A DNA stretch of 43,741 bases from RHKX01 sp964497825 (GCA_964497825.1 CAZCFA010000019.1:1-43741); one strand, 5' to 3'; positions 22,435 to 31,786 are shown, numbered from the stretch's first letter. Notes: generated by a model from the letters alone, not told the origin. Numbers and translations: made by a program.

Positions 22435-24201
22435 GTGCGGCGCGTCGCCCTGATCCTCACCCTGCTCGCGGCCGCGGTCGGCGCCGCGCTGGCGACCTCG
22501 GCCAGCGGCGACGACAGCCACACCTACTACATCGAGCTCGACAACGCCTTCGGCCTGTCGAGCGGCTCCGAGGTCAAGGTGGCCGGGGTCGCGGCCGGCG
22601 AGATCGACGACTTCCTCATCAACTCGCGCAAGAAGGCGGTCGCCAAGGTCGAGCTCAGCGGCCCGGTCGCGGTCCTCGGCGAGGACACGATCTGCAGCAG
22701 CGAGCCGCAGTCGCTGATCGCCGAGTACTTCATCGACTGCGCGCCGAAGGGCGATCCGATCGAGCCGATCGACGGCGACGAGGCCGAGCACGCCGAGAAC
22801 CCCGACATCCCGGTCGAGCAGACGCGGCAGACGGTCCAGAACGACCTCGTCCTGAACACGCTGCGGCTGCCGTTCCGCGAGCGGCTGACGCTGCTGATCA
22901 ACGAGTTCGGGACCGCGCTCGCCGGCAACTCGAAGAACCTCAACGACGCGATCAGGCGCGGGGCGCCGGCGCTCGAGCAGACCCGCAAGGTCTTCGACCT
23001 GCTGGCCAGCCAGAACACGATCATCCGCGATCTCAACGCGAACTCGGAGCGGATCATCAGCCGGCTCGCCGAGCGCCGCCAGGACGTCGTCGACTTCATC
23101 GACGAGGCCGGCGACACGGCCGAGATCGCCGCCTCGCGGCGCGACGATCTGTCGCAGAACTTCGCGCTGCTCGATGACTTCCTCGCCGAGCTGCGGCCGA
23201 CGATGGCCGAGCTCGACGACGTCGCGACCGAGGGCACGCCGCTGGCCGCGAACCTGCGCCGCGCGGCGCCCGGCCTGAACGAGCTGTCGCGCAACCTGCC
23301 CGAGTTCAACCCGGCGGCGACCGACGCGCTGGTCAGCCTCGGCAAGGCGTCGGTCGTCGGCAAGACCGCGCTCGACAAGAGCCGCGACGAGGTGCGGATT
23401 CTCGCCAAGTCGACGAAGAAGGCGTTCCCGGTCGCCGACACGCTGGCGAAGTTCCTGCGCGACATCGACGATCCCGATCGCGCGGTCGAGACCGACACGC
23501 GGGCCAACGCCGACACCGGGCGCAAGGGCAAGACCGGCTACACCGGGATGGAGGGCCTGCTCAACTACGTCTACTACCAGACCGGGGCGATCAACCAGTT
23601 CGACGAGATCGGCCACCTGCTGCACTTCTCGATCTTCGAGGTCGGGACCGGGCCGTGCTCGAACTACAACCCGGGGATGTACGACGCCGACGGACCGGGC
23701 CCGGCCGCGGCCCAGCCCGGCGTGCCGAACGCGAGCGGCGGCGGCGCCACCACGAACGTGCTCGAGGCGAACCGCTGCGTCTCCTGGCTCGGCCGCAACC
23801 AGCCCGGCCTCAACCAGCCCGTCGAGCTGCCGCCCTACAGCCCCAAGGTCTGCCCGAACGGATCGACCGACACCTCGCTCTGCGATCCAGCCGGGGGGGC
23901 GGGGGCGAGCTTCCGCGACGGCGAGGCGGCGGGCGGCGCAGCGTTCGGCGCGGGTGGCGACGCCGCCTCCGGCGGCGGTCGTGGGGGCGGCACCGGTGCC
24001 GGGGCCGGGGGGGACGAGCCGCCGGCGCCCGCTGCGCCGCCGCCCGGGTCCGAGCCCACCGAGCCCGGCGCGGGCGCGGGGCCCGGCGCGGGCGGCGAGC
24101 CGGGCGGCCTCGGCGGCATCCTGGCGCCGATAACGGGCGGTCAGCGCGAGGACGCGGCGGCCGCCAACAACGACCTGTTCGGGTTCCTGTTCGGAGGGTG
24201 A
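22435..24201 (+). CDS. Mce/MlaD family protein, second of six, with Gly/Pro-rich tail
   Basis: A 588-residue protein from GTG 22435, one base after the previous stop. Membrane segment at about 4-22 (VALILTLLAAAVGAALA), MCE domain (about 28-100: YYIELDNAFGLSSGSEVKVAGVAAGEIDDF) with two Cys (TICSSEP, YFIDCAP), then the helical tube region to about 350. The distal part has Cys-rich segments (GPCSNYNPG, NRCVSWLGRNQ, KVCPNGS, SLCDPAG) and a 75-residue Gly/Pro/Ala-rich, probably disordered tail ending AANNDLFGFLFGG. The tail resembles low-complexity ends known in some Mce subunits. The stop overlaps the ATG of a 14-codon ORF. Confidence 0.87.
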   Translation: MRRVALILTLLAAAVGAALATSASGDDSHTYYIELDNAFGLSSGSEVKVAGVAAGEIDDFLINSRKKAVAKVELSGPVAVLGEDTICSSEPQSLIAEYFIDCAPKGDPIEPIDGDEAEHAENPDIPVEQTRQTVQNDLVLNTLRLPFRERLTLLINEFGTALAGNSKNLNDAIRRGAPALEQTRKVFDLLASQNTIIRDLNANSERIISRLAERRQDVVDFIDEAGDTAEIAASRRDDLSQNFALLDDFLAELRPTMAELDDVATEGTPLAANLRRAAPGLNELSRNLPEFNPAATDALVSLGKASVVGKTALDKSRDEVRILAKSTKKAFPVADTLAKFLRDIDDPDRAVETDTRANADTGRKGKTGYTGMEGLLNYVYYQTGAINQFDEIGHLLHFSIFEVGTGPCSNYNPGMYDADGPGPAAAQPGVPNASGGGATTNVLEANRCVSWLGRNQPGLNQPVELPPYSPKVCPNGSTDTSLCDPAGGAGASFRDGEAAGGAAFGAGGDAASGGGRGGGTGAGAGGDEPPAPAAPPPGSEPTEPGAGAGPGAGGEPGGLGGILAPITGGQREDAAAANNDLFGFLFGG

Positions 24202-24245
24202 TGAGCCGCCCGACCGACAGCCCTCCGACCGAGGCCGGCCGATGA
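24201..24245 (+). CDS. 14-codon bridging ORF between the second and third Mce genes
   Basis: The sequence ..GGAGGGTGATG places an ATG (24201) on the last base of the preceding TGA, right after a Shine-Dalgarno GGAGGG (24193-24198). The ORF encodes MSRPTDSPPTEAGR and its TGA (24243-24245) overlaps the ATG of the third Mce gene (ATGA). It looks like a reinitiation relay that carries ribosomes over a 40-nt gap. The peptide itself probably has no function. Confidence 0.45.
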   Translation: MSRPTDSPPTEAGR

Positions 24246-25936
24246 GCCGCCGCCGCTCGCCGCTGGCCGCGCCGGTCGCCTCGCCGACGATGATCGGCGC
24301 GCTGACGACGCTGATCGTGATCGTCGCGGTGTTCCTCGCCTACAACGCCAACAACGGCCTGCCGTTCGTGCCCGTCTATCGCGTCTCGGTCGTCGTTCCG
24401 AACGCGTCGCGGCTGGTGCCGAACAACGAGGTCCGGATCGGCGGCGCCCGGGTCGGAGTCGTCGAGTCGATCACGCCGGTGCGCGTCGCCGACGGGCGCT
24501 CCGGCGGCGCGACCGGCGGGGTCGCGGCGAAGCTCGACCTGAAGCTCGACAAATCGGCCTCGCCGATCCCCGAGAACTCGATCTTCCGGATCCGCTACCG
24601 CTCGACGTTCGGCCTCAAGTACCTCGAGATCACCCGCGGCGACGGCCCGCCGGCGGCCGAGGGCTTCACCTTCAACGGCACCAACGACAACGACGACCCG
24701 GCCGACTCGGACTCGCAGATCCTCTCGATCGAGGAGGCCGAGGAGAACGACAACGGCGACGACGGCACCTTCGTCGCCCAGACCGAGTTCGACGAGATCG
24801 GCAACACGTTCGATCAGCCGACCCGGAACTCGATCCGCCAGAACCTGCTCGGCTACGGCGACGCCTTCGCCGCGCGCGGCGCCTCGCTGAACCAGGCGAT
24901 CGCCGCGCTCAACCCGCTGCTGACCAACCTGATGCCGGTCGCGCGAACGCTGAACGACCCCGACACCCAGCTCGGGCGCTTCTTCCCGGCGCTGGGGCGG
25001 ACGGCGGCGATCGTCGCGCCGGTCGCCGAGCAGAACGCGGCGCTGTTCGGCGCGATGGCCGACACGTTCGCCGCGATCGGCGCCGATCCGGCGGCGCTGC
25101 AGGCGACGATCTCGGGCGGGCCGCCGGCGCTTCAGGCCGGGATCGACACGCTGCCCGCCCAACGGCCGTTCCTGGCCGACGTCGCCGAGCTCGAGCGCCG
25201 GCTCAATCCCGGGATCAAGGATCTACGGATCTCGCTGCCGAGCCTCAACGAGGCGGTCCGCGTCGGCACCCCGGTGCTGCACCGCAGCGTCGCCTCCAAC
25301 AAGCTGCTGCGCGGCGTCTTCCGCTCGCTCGAGAGCCTCGCCGAGCAGCCGACGACGAAGAGCTCGCTGAAGCGGCTCGGCGACACCTTCGACGCCGCCA
25401 AGCCGCTGGCCAAGTACGTCGTCCCGGCGCAGACGGTCTGCAACTACTGGAACTACCTGTGGACGCTGCTGCCCGAGCACCTGACCGAGCGAGACGCGAC
25501 CGGCTTCTCGCAGCGGGTGACGCTGATCGCCTCGCCGCCCGGGCCGATCACGATCGACCTCGACATCGACGGGCCGGGCCCGATCCCACCGGTTCCGACC
25601 ACCAATCCGGGCGAGGTCGAGACCGGGCTTTCGACCGGCGGCTACTCGGGCGCGCAGGCGAACGGCCGCTCCTACGTCACGCATGAGTTTGAGCCGCACG
25701 AGCTGCCGATCCTGCACGCGAACCCCGGCGGCCCCACCGGCCAGGACGGCGCCAACTGCCAGCCGGGCCAGACCGGCTACCTGCTCGGCAAGCTCAAGGT
25801 GCCGGGCCAGAGCAGCGCCAACCCGGCGGTGATCGTCCCCGACCTGCCCGGCGACCCGGGTATCACCGACGTCTACTTCAATCGCGACGGGTCGCGGTCG
25901 CTGCGCGACACCCGAGTGCCCGCGAGGCAGCCGTGA
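24242..25936 (+). CDS. Mce/MlaD family protein, third of six
   Basis: A 564-residue protein. The N-terminus is Arg/Pro/Ala-rich, with a membrane segment at about 17-36 (MIGALTTLIVIVAVFLAYNANNGLPF). The MCE domain is at about 46-140 (YRVSVVVPNASRLVPNNEVRIGGARVGVVESI) with a short Gly/Ser insertion, followed by an acidic Asn/Asp/Glu-rich stretch (about 149-176) and the helical tube region. The C-terminal third holds QTVCNYWNYLWTLLPEHL and NCQPGQTGY, blocks repeatedly seen in actinobacterial Mce proteins. ATG 24242 overlaps the stop of the 14-codon ORF. The stop overlaps the next GTG (GTGA). Confidence 0.88.
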   Translation: MSRRRSPLAAPVASPTMIGALTTLIVIVAVFLAYNANNGLPFVPVYRVSVVVPNASRLVPNNEVRIGGARVGVVESITPVRVADGRSGGATGGVAAKLDLKLDKSASPIPENSIFRIRYRSTFGLKYLEITRGDGPPAAEGFTFNGTNDNDDPADSDSQILSIEEAEENDNGDDGTFVAQTEFDEIGNTFDQPTRNSIRQNLLGYGDAFAARGASLNQAIAALNPLLTNLMPVARTLNDPDTQLGRFFPALGRTAAIVAPVAEQNAALFGAMADTFAAIGADPAALQATISGGPPALQAGIDTLPAQRPFLADVAELERRLNPGIKDLRISLPSLNEAVRVGTPVLHRSVASNKLLRGVFRSLESLAEQPTTKSSLKRLGDTFDAAKPLAKYVVPAQTVCNYWNYLWTLLPEHLTERDATGFSQRVTLIASPPGPITIDLDIDGPGPIPPVPTTNPGEVETGLSTGGYSGAQANGRSYVTHEFEPHELPILHANPGGPTGQDGANCQPGQTGYLLGKLKVPGQSSANPAVIVPDLPGDPGITDVYFNRDGSRSLRDTRVPARQP

Positions 25937-27549
25937 GGGCCCGCCGCAGCAGCCGCATCCCGCGCTGGGCGATCGGCCTGGCGACGGTCGCCGTGCTGGC
26001 GGTGGGGGCTTACCTGGCGTTCACCAAGAACGTGCCGTGGGGCGGCGGCACCGAGGTCCGGGCCGTGTTCAGGTCGGCGCAGAACGTGCGCGTCGACTCG
26101 CAGGTGCGGATCGCCGGCGTCGAGGTCGGCAAGGTGACCGCGGTCGAACCGCTCGCCGACGGCGACACCGCGAGCGGAGCCGTCGTGACGATGGAGCTCG
26201 ACGACGACGGCCTGCCGTTGAAGGAGGACGCGCAGTTCGCGCTGCGACCGCGGCTGTTCCTCGAGGGCAACCTGTTCGTCGACGTCAGGCCGGGGAGCCC
26301 CTCCTCCCCGACCGTGGACCCCGGCGATTACACGTTTCCGCCCTCGCAGACCACGAACAGCGTTCAGCTCGGCGAGGTGCTGACCAACACGCTGCAGGCC
26401 GACGTCCGCCACGATCTGCAGACCCTGCTCGACCAGTTCGGCACCGCCCTCGTCGACGGCGGCGGCGCCAAGTCGCTGCGGGCCCTGAACAGGGTCTCGG
26501 CGGGCGCGTTCCGCTACACGTCGCAGGTGAACGAGGCGCTGCTCGGCGAGAACCCGCACGATCTCTCGAGCCTGATCGTCAACCTCGACCGGGTGATCCG
26601 CGGGCTCGACGCCGACGAGCCGGCGCTGCGCGACCTGATCGCCAACCTGCGGATCAGCACCGGCAGCTTCGCCCAGCAGAGCGCGCCGCTGCAGGCGGCG
26701 ATCGCGGAGCTGCCGGAGACGATCGCGGCCGGCAACGCCGCCTTCGGCAGCCTCAACGCCGCCTTCCCGTCGACCCGGGCGTTTGCGCGCGAGATCCTGC
26801 CCGGCGTCGAGACCGCGCCGGCGACGCTCGACGCGGCGACGCCGCTGTTGCTGCAGCTGCGGCTGCTCGCCCGCCCGCAGGAGCTGCGCGGGCTCGTCGC
26901 CGAGCTCGAGCCGACGGTGCCGAAGCTGGCGCGGATGACCCGCGAGACGATCCCGTTCCTCGAGCAGGCACGGGCGCTGTCGAGCTGCTTCAACACCGTC
27001 GTGATCCCGTGGGCGGACGACCGGGTCAGCGGCGGCGCCGCCTACGACGCCGGCCACGGGGCGCAGGGACGGGTGTTCGAGGAGACCGGCTACGGCCTCG
27101 CCGGGATCGCCGGCGAGAGCCGCTCCGGCGACGCCAACGGCCAGTACATCCGGGTGATCGGCGGCGGCGGCACCAACACCGTCATCACCCATGACCAGTC
27201 GACCGGCGGGACGCCGCTGGCCGGGGTCACGCCGTTCCCGATCGACGGCGCGATGCCGCCGCTGTCGTCGTCGGCGAAGACGAAGTTCAAGCCCGGCGCG
27301 CCCTGCGAGAACCAGGACCCGCCGAACCTGGATGCGACGCCGGGGCCGCCGCCGACGCAGATGTCGGCGCCGGCCGGGATGCCGGCCGGCAGCGCCGGGC
27401 GGATGCTGACCGACAGCGTCGACGCGCTGACGGCGCTGGGCCGGGCGGCGCAGGCGAGCGAGGACGATGACGGCAGCAAGGCGCGGCGGCTGCAGGCCGA
27501 TGCGATGAAGAAGCTGCGCGACTACCAGCAGGACTACGGGGACGGCTGA
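25933..27549 (+). CDS. Mce/MlaD family protein, fourth of six
   Basis: A 538-residue protein starting at GTG 25933, overlapping the previous stop by 4 bp. Membrane segment about 12-30, MCE domain about 39-120 (TEVRAVFRSAQNVRVDSQVRIAGVEVGKVTAV, then LRPRLFLEGNLFVDVRPG). A helical tube region follows (about 135-350). The C-terminal half carries SSCFNTVVIPWADD, a glycine-rich QYIRVIGGGGTNTVIT segment, PCENQDPPNL and a final charged helix. The stop TGA shares its A with the next ATG. Confidence 0.88.
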   Translation: MRARRSSRIPRWAIGLATVAVLAVGAYLAFTKNVPWGGGTEVRAVFRSAQNVRVDSQVRIAGVEVGKVTAVEPLADGDTASGAVVTMELDDDGLPLKEDAQFALRPRLFLEGNLFVDVRPGSPSSPTVDPGDYTFPPSQTTNSVQLGEVLTNTLQADVRHDLQTLLDQFGTALVDGGGAKSLRALNRVSAGAFRYTSQVNEALLGENPHDLSSLIVNLDRVIRGLDADEPALRDLIANLRISTGSFAQQSAPLQAAIAELPETIAAGNAAFGSLNAAFPSTRAFAREILPGVETAPATLDAATPLLLQLRLLARPQELRGLVAELEPTVPKLARMTRETIPFLEQARALSSCFNTVVIPWADDRVSGGAAYDAGHGAQGRVFEETGYGLAGIAGESRSGDANGQYIRVIGGGGTNTVITHDQSTGGTPLAGVTPFPIDGAMPPLSSSAKTKFKPGAPCENQDPPNLDATPGPPPTQMSAPAGMPAGSAGRMLTDSVDALTALGRAAQASEDDDGSKARRLQADAMKKLRDYQQDYGDG

Positions 27550-28871
27550 TGGGTCACGCGATCAGAAAGCACCTGCGGGACTTCATCGCGATCGCGCTGA
27601 TGCTCGTCGTCGGGCTCGCGTCCGCTTACGTGATCGTGCAGAACGAGCGGCTGCGGATCCCGGTGCTGGAGAGCAAGCCGTTCGAGCTCAAGGCCGAGTT
27701 CGAGACGGCGCAGGCGGTCGTCCCGGGGCAGGGGCAGACGATCCGCGTCGCCGGCGTCCAGGTCGGCGACGTCGAGGGGGTCGAGCTTCAGGACGGCGTC
27801 GCGGTCGTCACCTTCGGCATCGACCGCGACTACCTGCCGATCTACAAGGACGCCGCGATCCTGCTGCGCCCGCAAACCCCGCTCAAGGACATGTTCTTCG
27901 AGATGGACCCGGGCACGCCCGCCGCCGGCGAGATCAGCGACGGCGGCACGATCGCGCTCGAGAACACCGCCCCGGACGTCAACCTCGACCAGCTCCTGAG
28001 CGGGCTCGACGCCGACACCCAGGCCTATCTGCGGCTGCTGCTGATCGGGGCCGGCAAGGGCCTCGACGGTCGCGGCAAGGACCTCGGCAGGCTGCTCGGC
28101 TCGCTCGGGCCGCTGACCAAGGACCTCGACCGGATCAACTCCAAGGTCGCCGAGCGCAAGCGGGAGCTGCGGCGGCTGATCACCAACTTCAACCTGCTCG
28201 CCAAGGAGGTCGGCAGAAGCGAGCAGAGCCTGACCGATCTCGTCCGCTACTCGAACACGACGATCGGGGCGATCGCCGAGCAGGACCCGAGCGTGCAGCG
28301 GGCGATCGCCGAGCTGCCCGGCACGCTGCGGCAGTCGACGGAGACGCTCAACAACGTGGCGCTGTTCGCCGACCAGCTCGGCCCGGCGCTCGGATCGCTG
28401 CGGCCGTTCGCGCGCAACCTGGACGAGGTCAACGCCTCGACGAAGAAGCTGGCGCTGGCGACGACGCCGGTCCTCAGGAACCAGATCCGGCCGTTCGTGC
28501 GATCGGCGCGGGGCCCGGTCGACGACCTCGGCAGCGCCGCCGGCAACCTCGTCAAGGCGACCCCGAAGCTGACCGTGCTCGGCAAGAAGATCAACCGGCT
28601 CGGCAACATGGCCGCCTACAACCCGAACGGCGCGGAGCCGCCGGGGACGCCGAACCGTGACGAGGGCTACCTGTACTGGGCCGCCTGGCTCGGCCACAAC
28701 TCGGACTCGGTCTTCCAGGTGCAGGACGCCCACGGCGTCGATCGCCGGATCTATCTGACGCTCGGCTGCGACCAGGCGATGAGCCTGCTCGGCAGCAACG
28801 CGCTGGCGCCGGCGGTGACCGGCCTGGGCCAGCTGTTCGCCCCCGGTGGGCCGTTCGCGGGGGTCTGCTGA
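27549..28871 (+). CDS. Mce/MlaD family protein, fifth of six
   Basis: A 440-residue protein, ATG 27549 in a TGATG overlap. Membrane segment about 12-31 (FIAIALMLVVGLASAYVIVQ), MCE domain about 45-125 (FELKAEFETAQAVVPGQGQTIRVAGVQVGDVEGVEL), then the helical region with regularly spaced charged residues. The C-terminal part is short (YLYWAAWLGHNSDSVFQVQDAHG, LGCDQAMSLLG) and ends ..GPFAGVC with a terminal Cys. It is the shortest of the six and lacks a low-complexity tail. Confidence 0.88.
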   Translation: MGHAIRKHLRDFIAIALMLVVGLASAYVIVQNERLRIPVLESKPFELKAEFETAQAVVPGQGQTIRVAGVQVGDVEGVELQDGVAVVTFGIDRDYLPIYKDAAILLRPQTPLKDMFFEMDPGTPAAGEISDGGTIALENTAPDVNLDQLLSGLDADTQAYLRLLLIGAGKGLDGRGKDLGRLLGSLGPLTKDLDRINSKVAERKRELRRLITNFNLLAKEVGRSEQSLTDLVRYSNTTIGAIAEQDPSVQRAIAELPGTLRQSTETLNNVALFADQLGPALGSLRPFARNLDEVNASTKKLALATTPVLRNQIRPFVRSARGPVDDLGSAAGNLVKATPKLTVLGKKINRLGNMAAYNPNGAEPPGTPNRDEGYLYWAAWLGHNSDSVFQVQDAHGVDRRIYLTLGCDQAMSLLGSNALAPAVTGLGQLFAPGGPFAGVC

Positions 28872-30463
28872 TGCAGACGTCGGCTCTATCGCTCGGCCGG
28901 ATCCTGATCGCCACCGGCTTCGCGCTGTCCTGCTTCGGGCTGCTGCTGTTCCTCTGGGTCTCGTTCGGCGGGCCGGTGCCGCTGGCGGCGAAGAGCTACC
29001 GGATCACGGTCAACTTCCCCGAGGCGACGCAGCTCGTCAAGGAGTCCGACGTCCGCATCGGCGGCGTCTCGGTCGGCAAGGTCAAGAGCGTCGAGCTGGC
29101 CCCGATCGACGAGCAGATCAACGGGCAGGACACGGTCAACGCGGTGATCGAGATCGATCCCGAGTTCGCGCCGATCTCGAGCGACGCGAGGGCGATGCTG
29201 CGCGAGAAGACGCTGCTCGGTGAGACCTACGTCGAGCTCACCTCGGGAACCGACCCCGACGACGCGGACGCGGTCGTCTCGCTCGGCTCCGCGGCCAACA
29301 ACCCCGAGGGCGCGACCGACGGCGTCGAGGCGATTCCCGAGGACGGCAGCCTCGGCCTCGGGCAGGTCAACGACCAGACCCAGATCGACGAGATCTTCAA
29401 CGCGCTCGACGAGGAGACCCGCAACGCCTTCCAGCAGTGGCAGCAGGGGCTCGCGGTCGCGATCAAGGGCCGCAGCCTCGACCTCAACGACTCGCTCGGC
29501 AACCTCGGCCCGTTCCTCGGCGATGCGACCGACGTGATCTCGCTGCTGCGCCGCCAGCGCTCGGCGCTGCAGGGCCTCGTCCGCGACACCGGCACCGTCT
29601 TCGACGCGCTCAGCGAGCGCGACGGCCAGCTCGCGGGCGCGATCACCGGCTCGCAGCGGACCTTCGAGGCGCTCGCCTCCGAGGATCAGGCGCTGAGCGA
29701 GCTGTTCCAGGTCGCGCCGACCTTCGAGCGGGAGACGCGGCTGACGCTCGACCGGCTCGATGCATTCCAGCAGAACACGCGGCCGCTGGTCCAGCAGCTG
29801 CTGCCGGTCGCCAACGACATCAGCCCGACGCTGCGCAGCGTCCGGCGGCTCTCGCCGAGCCTGGAGTCGCTGTTCTACGGCCTCGACGATCTGAACAAGG
29901 CCTCGAAGTCGGGCTACCCGGCGCTGTCGAAGACGCTGCGCGGCCTCGACCCGGTGCTGACCAACCTCGACCCGTTCCTCGCCAACCTGAACCCGGTCGT
30001 CGACTGGCTCAACTACTACAAGGTCAACATCACCGACTTCCTCTCGAACCCGCCGGCCGGGCTCGGCGGCCAGCTGACGCCGCAGCCCGGGCAGCCCGCG
30101 GCCCGCCACGCGCTGAAGCAGTTCGGCTACATCAGCCAGGAGTCGCTGGCCGTCTATCCGAACCGGCTGCCGGAGAACCGCGGCAACGGCTACCTGTATC
30201 CCTACGCCGACATCGTCAAGGACGGGACCGCGGCGCGCAACGGCATCTTCCCCAACTTCGACTGCGACAACGTCGGCGGCGAGCGGCTCGCCGGCGACGG
30301 CGGCTCGCCGATCGTCTCCTCGCCCGAGGATCCGCTGCCCCAGCAGACCGGCCTGCCGTTGCCGGCGCTCGGCACGGCGCCGTTCGCGGCCTGCTACGTC
30401 GCTCCGAACTTCCCGGCGACATACGGCGGCACGCACTTCCCGCAGGTCACGAAGGATCCCTAG
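28871..30463 (+). CDS. Mce/MlaD family protein, sixth of six
   Basis: A 530-residue protein, ATG 28871 in a TGATG overlap. Membrane segment about 11-32 (ILIATGFALSCFGLLLFLWVSF) with a Cys inside it that does not form a good lipobox. MCE domain about 41-130 (YRITVNFPEATQLVKESDVRIGGVSVGKVKSVEL, LLGETYVELTSG). Helical tube region about 165-390, then NYYKVNITDFLSNPP and an Asn/Gly/Pro-rich end with two Cys (FDCDNVGG, ACYVAPNFP). Last gene of the operon; 34 nt follow before the next gene's GTG. Confidence 0.88.
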   Translation: MQTSALSLGRILIATGFALSCFGLLLFLWVSFGGPVPLAAKSYRITVNFPEATQLVKESDVRIGGVSVGKVKSVELAPIDEQINGQDTVNAVIEIDPEFAPISSDARAMLREKTLLGETYVELTSGTDPDDADAVVSLGSAANNPEGATDGVEAIPEDGSLGLGQVNDQTQIDEIFNALDEETRNAFQQWQQGLAVAIKGRSLDLNDSLGNLGPFLGDATDVISLLRRQRSALQGLVRDTGTVFDALSERDGQLAGAITGSQRTFEALASEDQALSELFQVAPTFERETRLTLDRLDAFQQNTRPLVQQLLPVANDISPTLRSVRRLSPSLESLFYGLDDLNKASKSGYPALSKTLRGLDPVLTNLDPFLANLNPVVDWLNYYKVNITDFLSNPPAGLGGQLTPQPGQPAARHALKQFGYISQESLAVYPNRLPENRGNGYLYPYADIVKDGTAARNGIFPNFDCDNVGGERLAGDGGSPIVSSPEDPLPQQTGLPLPALGTAPFAACYVAPNFPATYGGTHFPQVTKDP

Positions 30464-30479
30464 GCCTGGGCCGATCATC

Positions 30480-30485
30480 TAGGCT
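30480..30485 (+). promoter_or_regulatory. -10 element of the 236-residue hypothetical gene
   Basis: TAGGCT lies 12 nt before GTG 30498. Read-through from the Mce operon is also possible because the interval is only 34 nt. Confidence 0.35.
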
Positions 30486-30497
30486 CGGTCCTAACCC

Positions 30498-31208
30498 GTG
30501 AGCGCCGGCGAGGACCGCAAACGCTGGATCGAGGCCGTCCGCGCCGTTGCCGGCGATCGCGGGCTCCGCTACGAGGAGGTCGGCGGCATCAACGCCCGCG
30601 ATGCCCCGGCGGCGCTCTGTCCGGGCGGCGCCAACAGGCTCACCGGCGAGCTCGCCCCGGGGTTCTGGGGGGCGAGCTGTGACGCGCGCGAGCGCGAGCA
30701 GGGCCGGTTCCTGGCGAAGACGGTGCTGCCGGGAGCGGTGCTGGCGAAGGCGCACATGCCCGACCTGACGAGCGTCGTCCCCGCCTTCGACGTCGAGTCG
30801 ATCGAGGCCAGCGCCGATGACCAGCTGCGCCGCCACAGCCGCCTGCGGGTGCGGTTCGAGAGCATCGAGTTCAACCGGCGCTTCATCGCCACCGTCCCCG
30901 CCGGCCACGACCCGGTCGCGCTGCGCGAGCTGTTCAGCCCCGCGTTCTTGGAGTGGGCGACGACGATCGATCGCGAGGTCGACTTCGGCGCATCCGAGCG
31001 GCAGCTCTACTTCCTCTGGCGGCTGCGGGAGCTGAGCCGCGACGAGCTCGAGCTCGCGCTCGACAACGCCGGCAAGCTGTTCGGCCGCGTCCGCGGCGAG
31101 CTCGAGGAGGAGGGCGCGGCGACCTATCCGACCGGTCCCTGGTACGCGGGGATCGAGCCGTTTCCCGACGCCGGCGCGGGGCCGCGGGCCGCTCAGGCCT
31201 CGTCGTAG
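30498..31208 (+). CDS. Hypothetical 236-residue protein
   Basis: Not firmly recognised. It has no signal peptide or membrane segment. An N-terminal helix (DRKRWIEAVRAVAGDRGLRYEEVG) leads to a central alpha/beta part: LAKTVLPGAVLAKAHMPDLTSVVPAFDVESIE, then RLRVRFESIEFNRRFIATVPAGHDPVALRELFSPAFLEWATTID and RQLYFLWRLRELSRDELE. The ESIEFNRRF..........L.SP.FL pattern is reminiscent of DUF3137-type proteins, which is only a suggestion. Its last 16 bp overlap the convergent Nudix gene. GTG 30498 is the first start after the Mce stop. Confidence 0.7.
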   Translation: MSAGEDRKRWIEAVRAVAGDRGLRYEEVGGINARDAPAALCPGGANRLTGELAPGFWGASCDAREREQGRFLAKTVLPGAVLAKAHMPDLTSVVPAFDVESIEASADDQLRRHSRLRVRFESIEFNRRFIATVPAGHDPVALRELFSPAFLEWATTIDREVDFGASERQLYFLWRLRELSRDELELALDNAGKLFGRVRGELEEEGAATYPTGPWYAGIEPFPDAGAGPRAAQASS

Positions 31209-31786
31209 CCGGGCTCGCCGGGAAGCAGCACCTCGAACGAGTCCTCGCTGCCGACGACCTTCGGCGTCAGCGGCACGACCGGCCGCTTGGCGGCGGCGGC
31301 GATCACGGCGTCGGCGTCGGTGAAGCGCCGCAGCTCCTCGAGGTGCTTGATCGTCGGGAACGACAGCTCGAAGCGGCCGGCGGCGAAGTCGGCGAGCGCC
31401 CGCTCCGGCTCGACCCAGCGCGCCGCCGCCATCTCGACCGGGTCGTGGGCCGGCTCGGCGCCATCGGGCGCGCGGCCGACGTAGAAGCGGGTGTCGAATC
31501 GCATCGGCACGCGCTCGGGGGTGATCCAGCGCGACCACGGCAGCAGCGCGCCGGCGCCGATCTCGACCGCTGCCTCCTCGCCGAGCTCGCGGGCACCGCA
31601 GATCCGGTGCGCGAGCTCGTCCGCCGCGATCCCCGCGACCGGCGTCGCCGCGGCGCTCGCGCGGTCGGCCCGCTCGACGACGCCGCCGGCGAAGACCCAG
31701 ACGCCGGGCATGAACCGCGCCCGCGCTCCCCGCTGCAGCATCAACAGCTCCAGGCCCTGCCCGGCGCCGCCCCGCAGCAGGATCAC
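31193..31786 (-). CDS. Nudix hydrolase of the NUDT19/CoA-diphosphatase type
   Basis: A 197-residue protein as called from GTG 31786. The Nudix box is split by an insertion as in NUDT19/NUDT7-like proteins: MPGVWVFAGGVVERAD (26-41), about 24 residues, then GARELGEEAAVEI (64-76) with the metal-binding REx2EE. The usual Gly after EE is Ala. The C-terminal half (FSFPTIKHLEELRRF-type block) is typical of this subgroup, which often hydrolyses CoA derivatives. The N-terminus looks truncated: the in-frame upstream codons give SAAIERASVTPRPAAT before VILLRGG, a normal Nudix start, but contain no ATG/GTG/TTG. It overlaps the 236-residue gene by 16 bp. Confidence 0.82.
   Translation of the reverse strand: MILLRGGAGQGLELLMLQRGARARFMPGVWVFAGGVVERADRASAAATPVAGIAADELAHRICGARELGEEAAVEIGAGALLPWSRWITPERVPMRFDTRFYVGRAPDGAEPAHDPVEMAAARWVEPERALADFAAGRFELSFPTIKHLEELRRFTDADAVIAAAAKRPVVPLTPKVVGSEDSFEVLLPGEPGYDEA

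Noticed and set aside
28886..30478. 530-codon minus-strand ORF opposite the sixth Mce gene
   Set aside because: Same reason: it mirrors the Mce frame almost end to end and encodes an RQRD/VAL-rich sequence without motifs.
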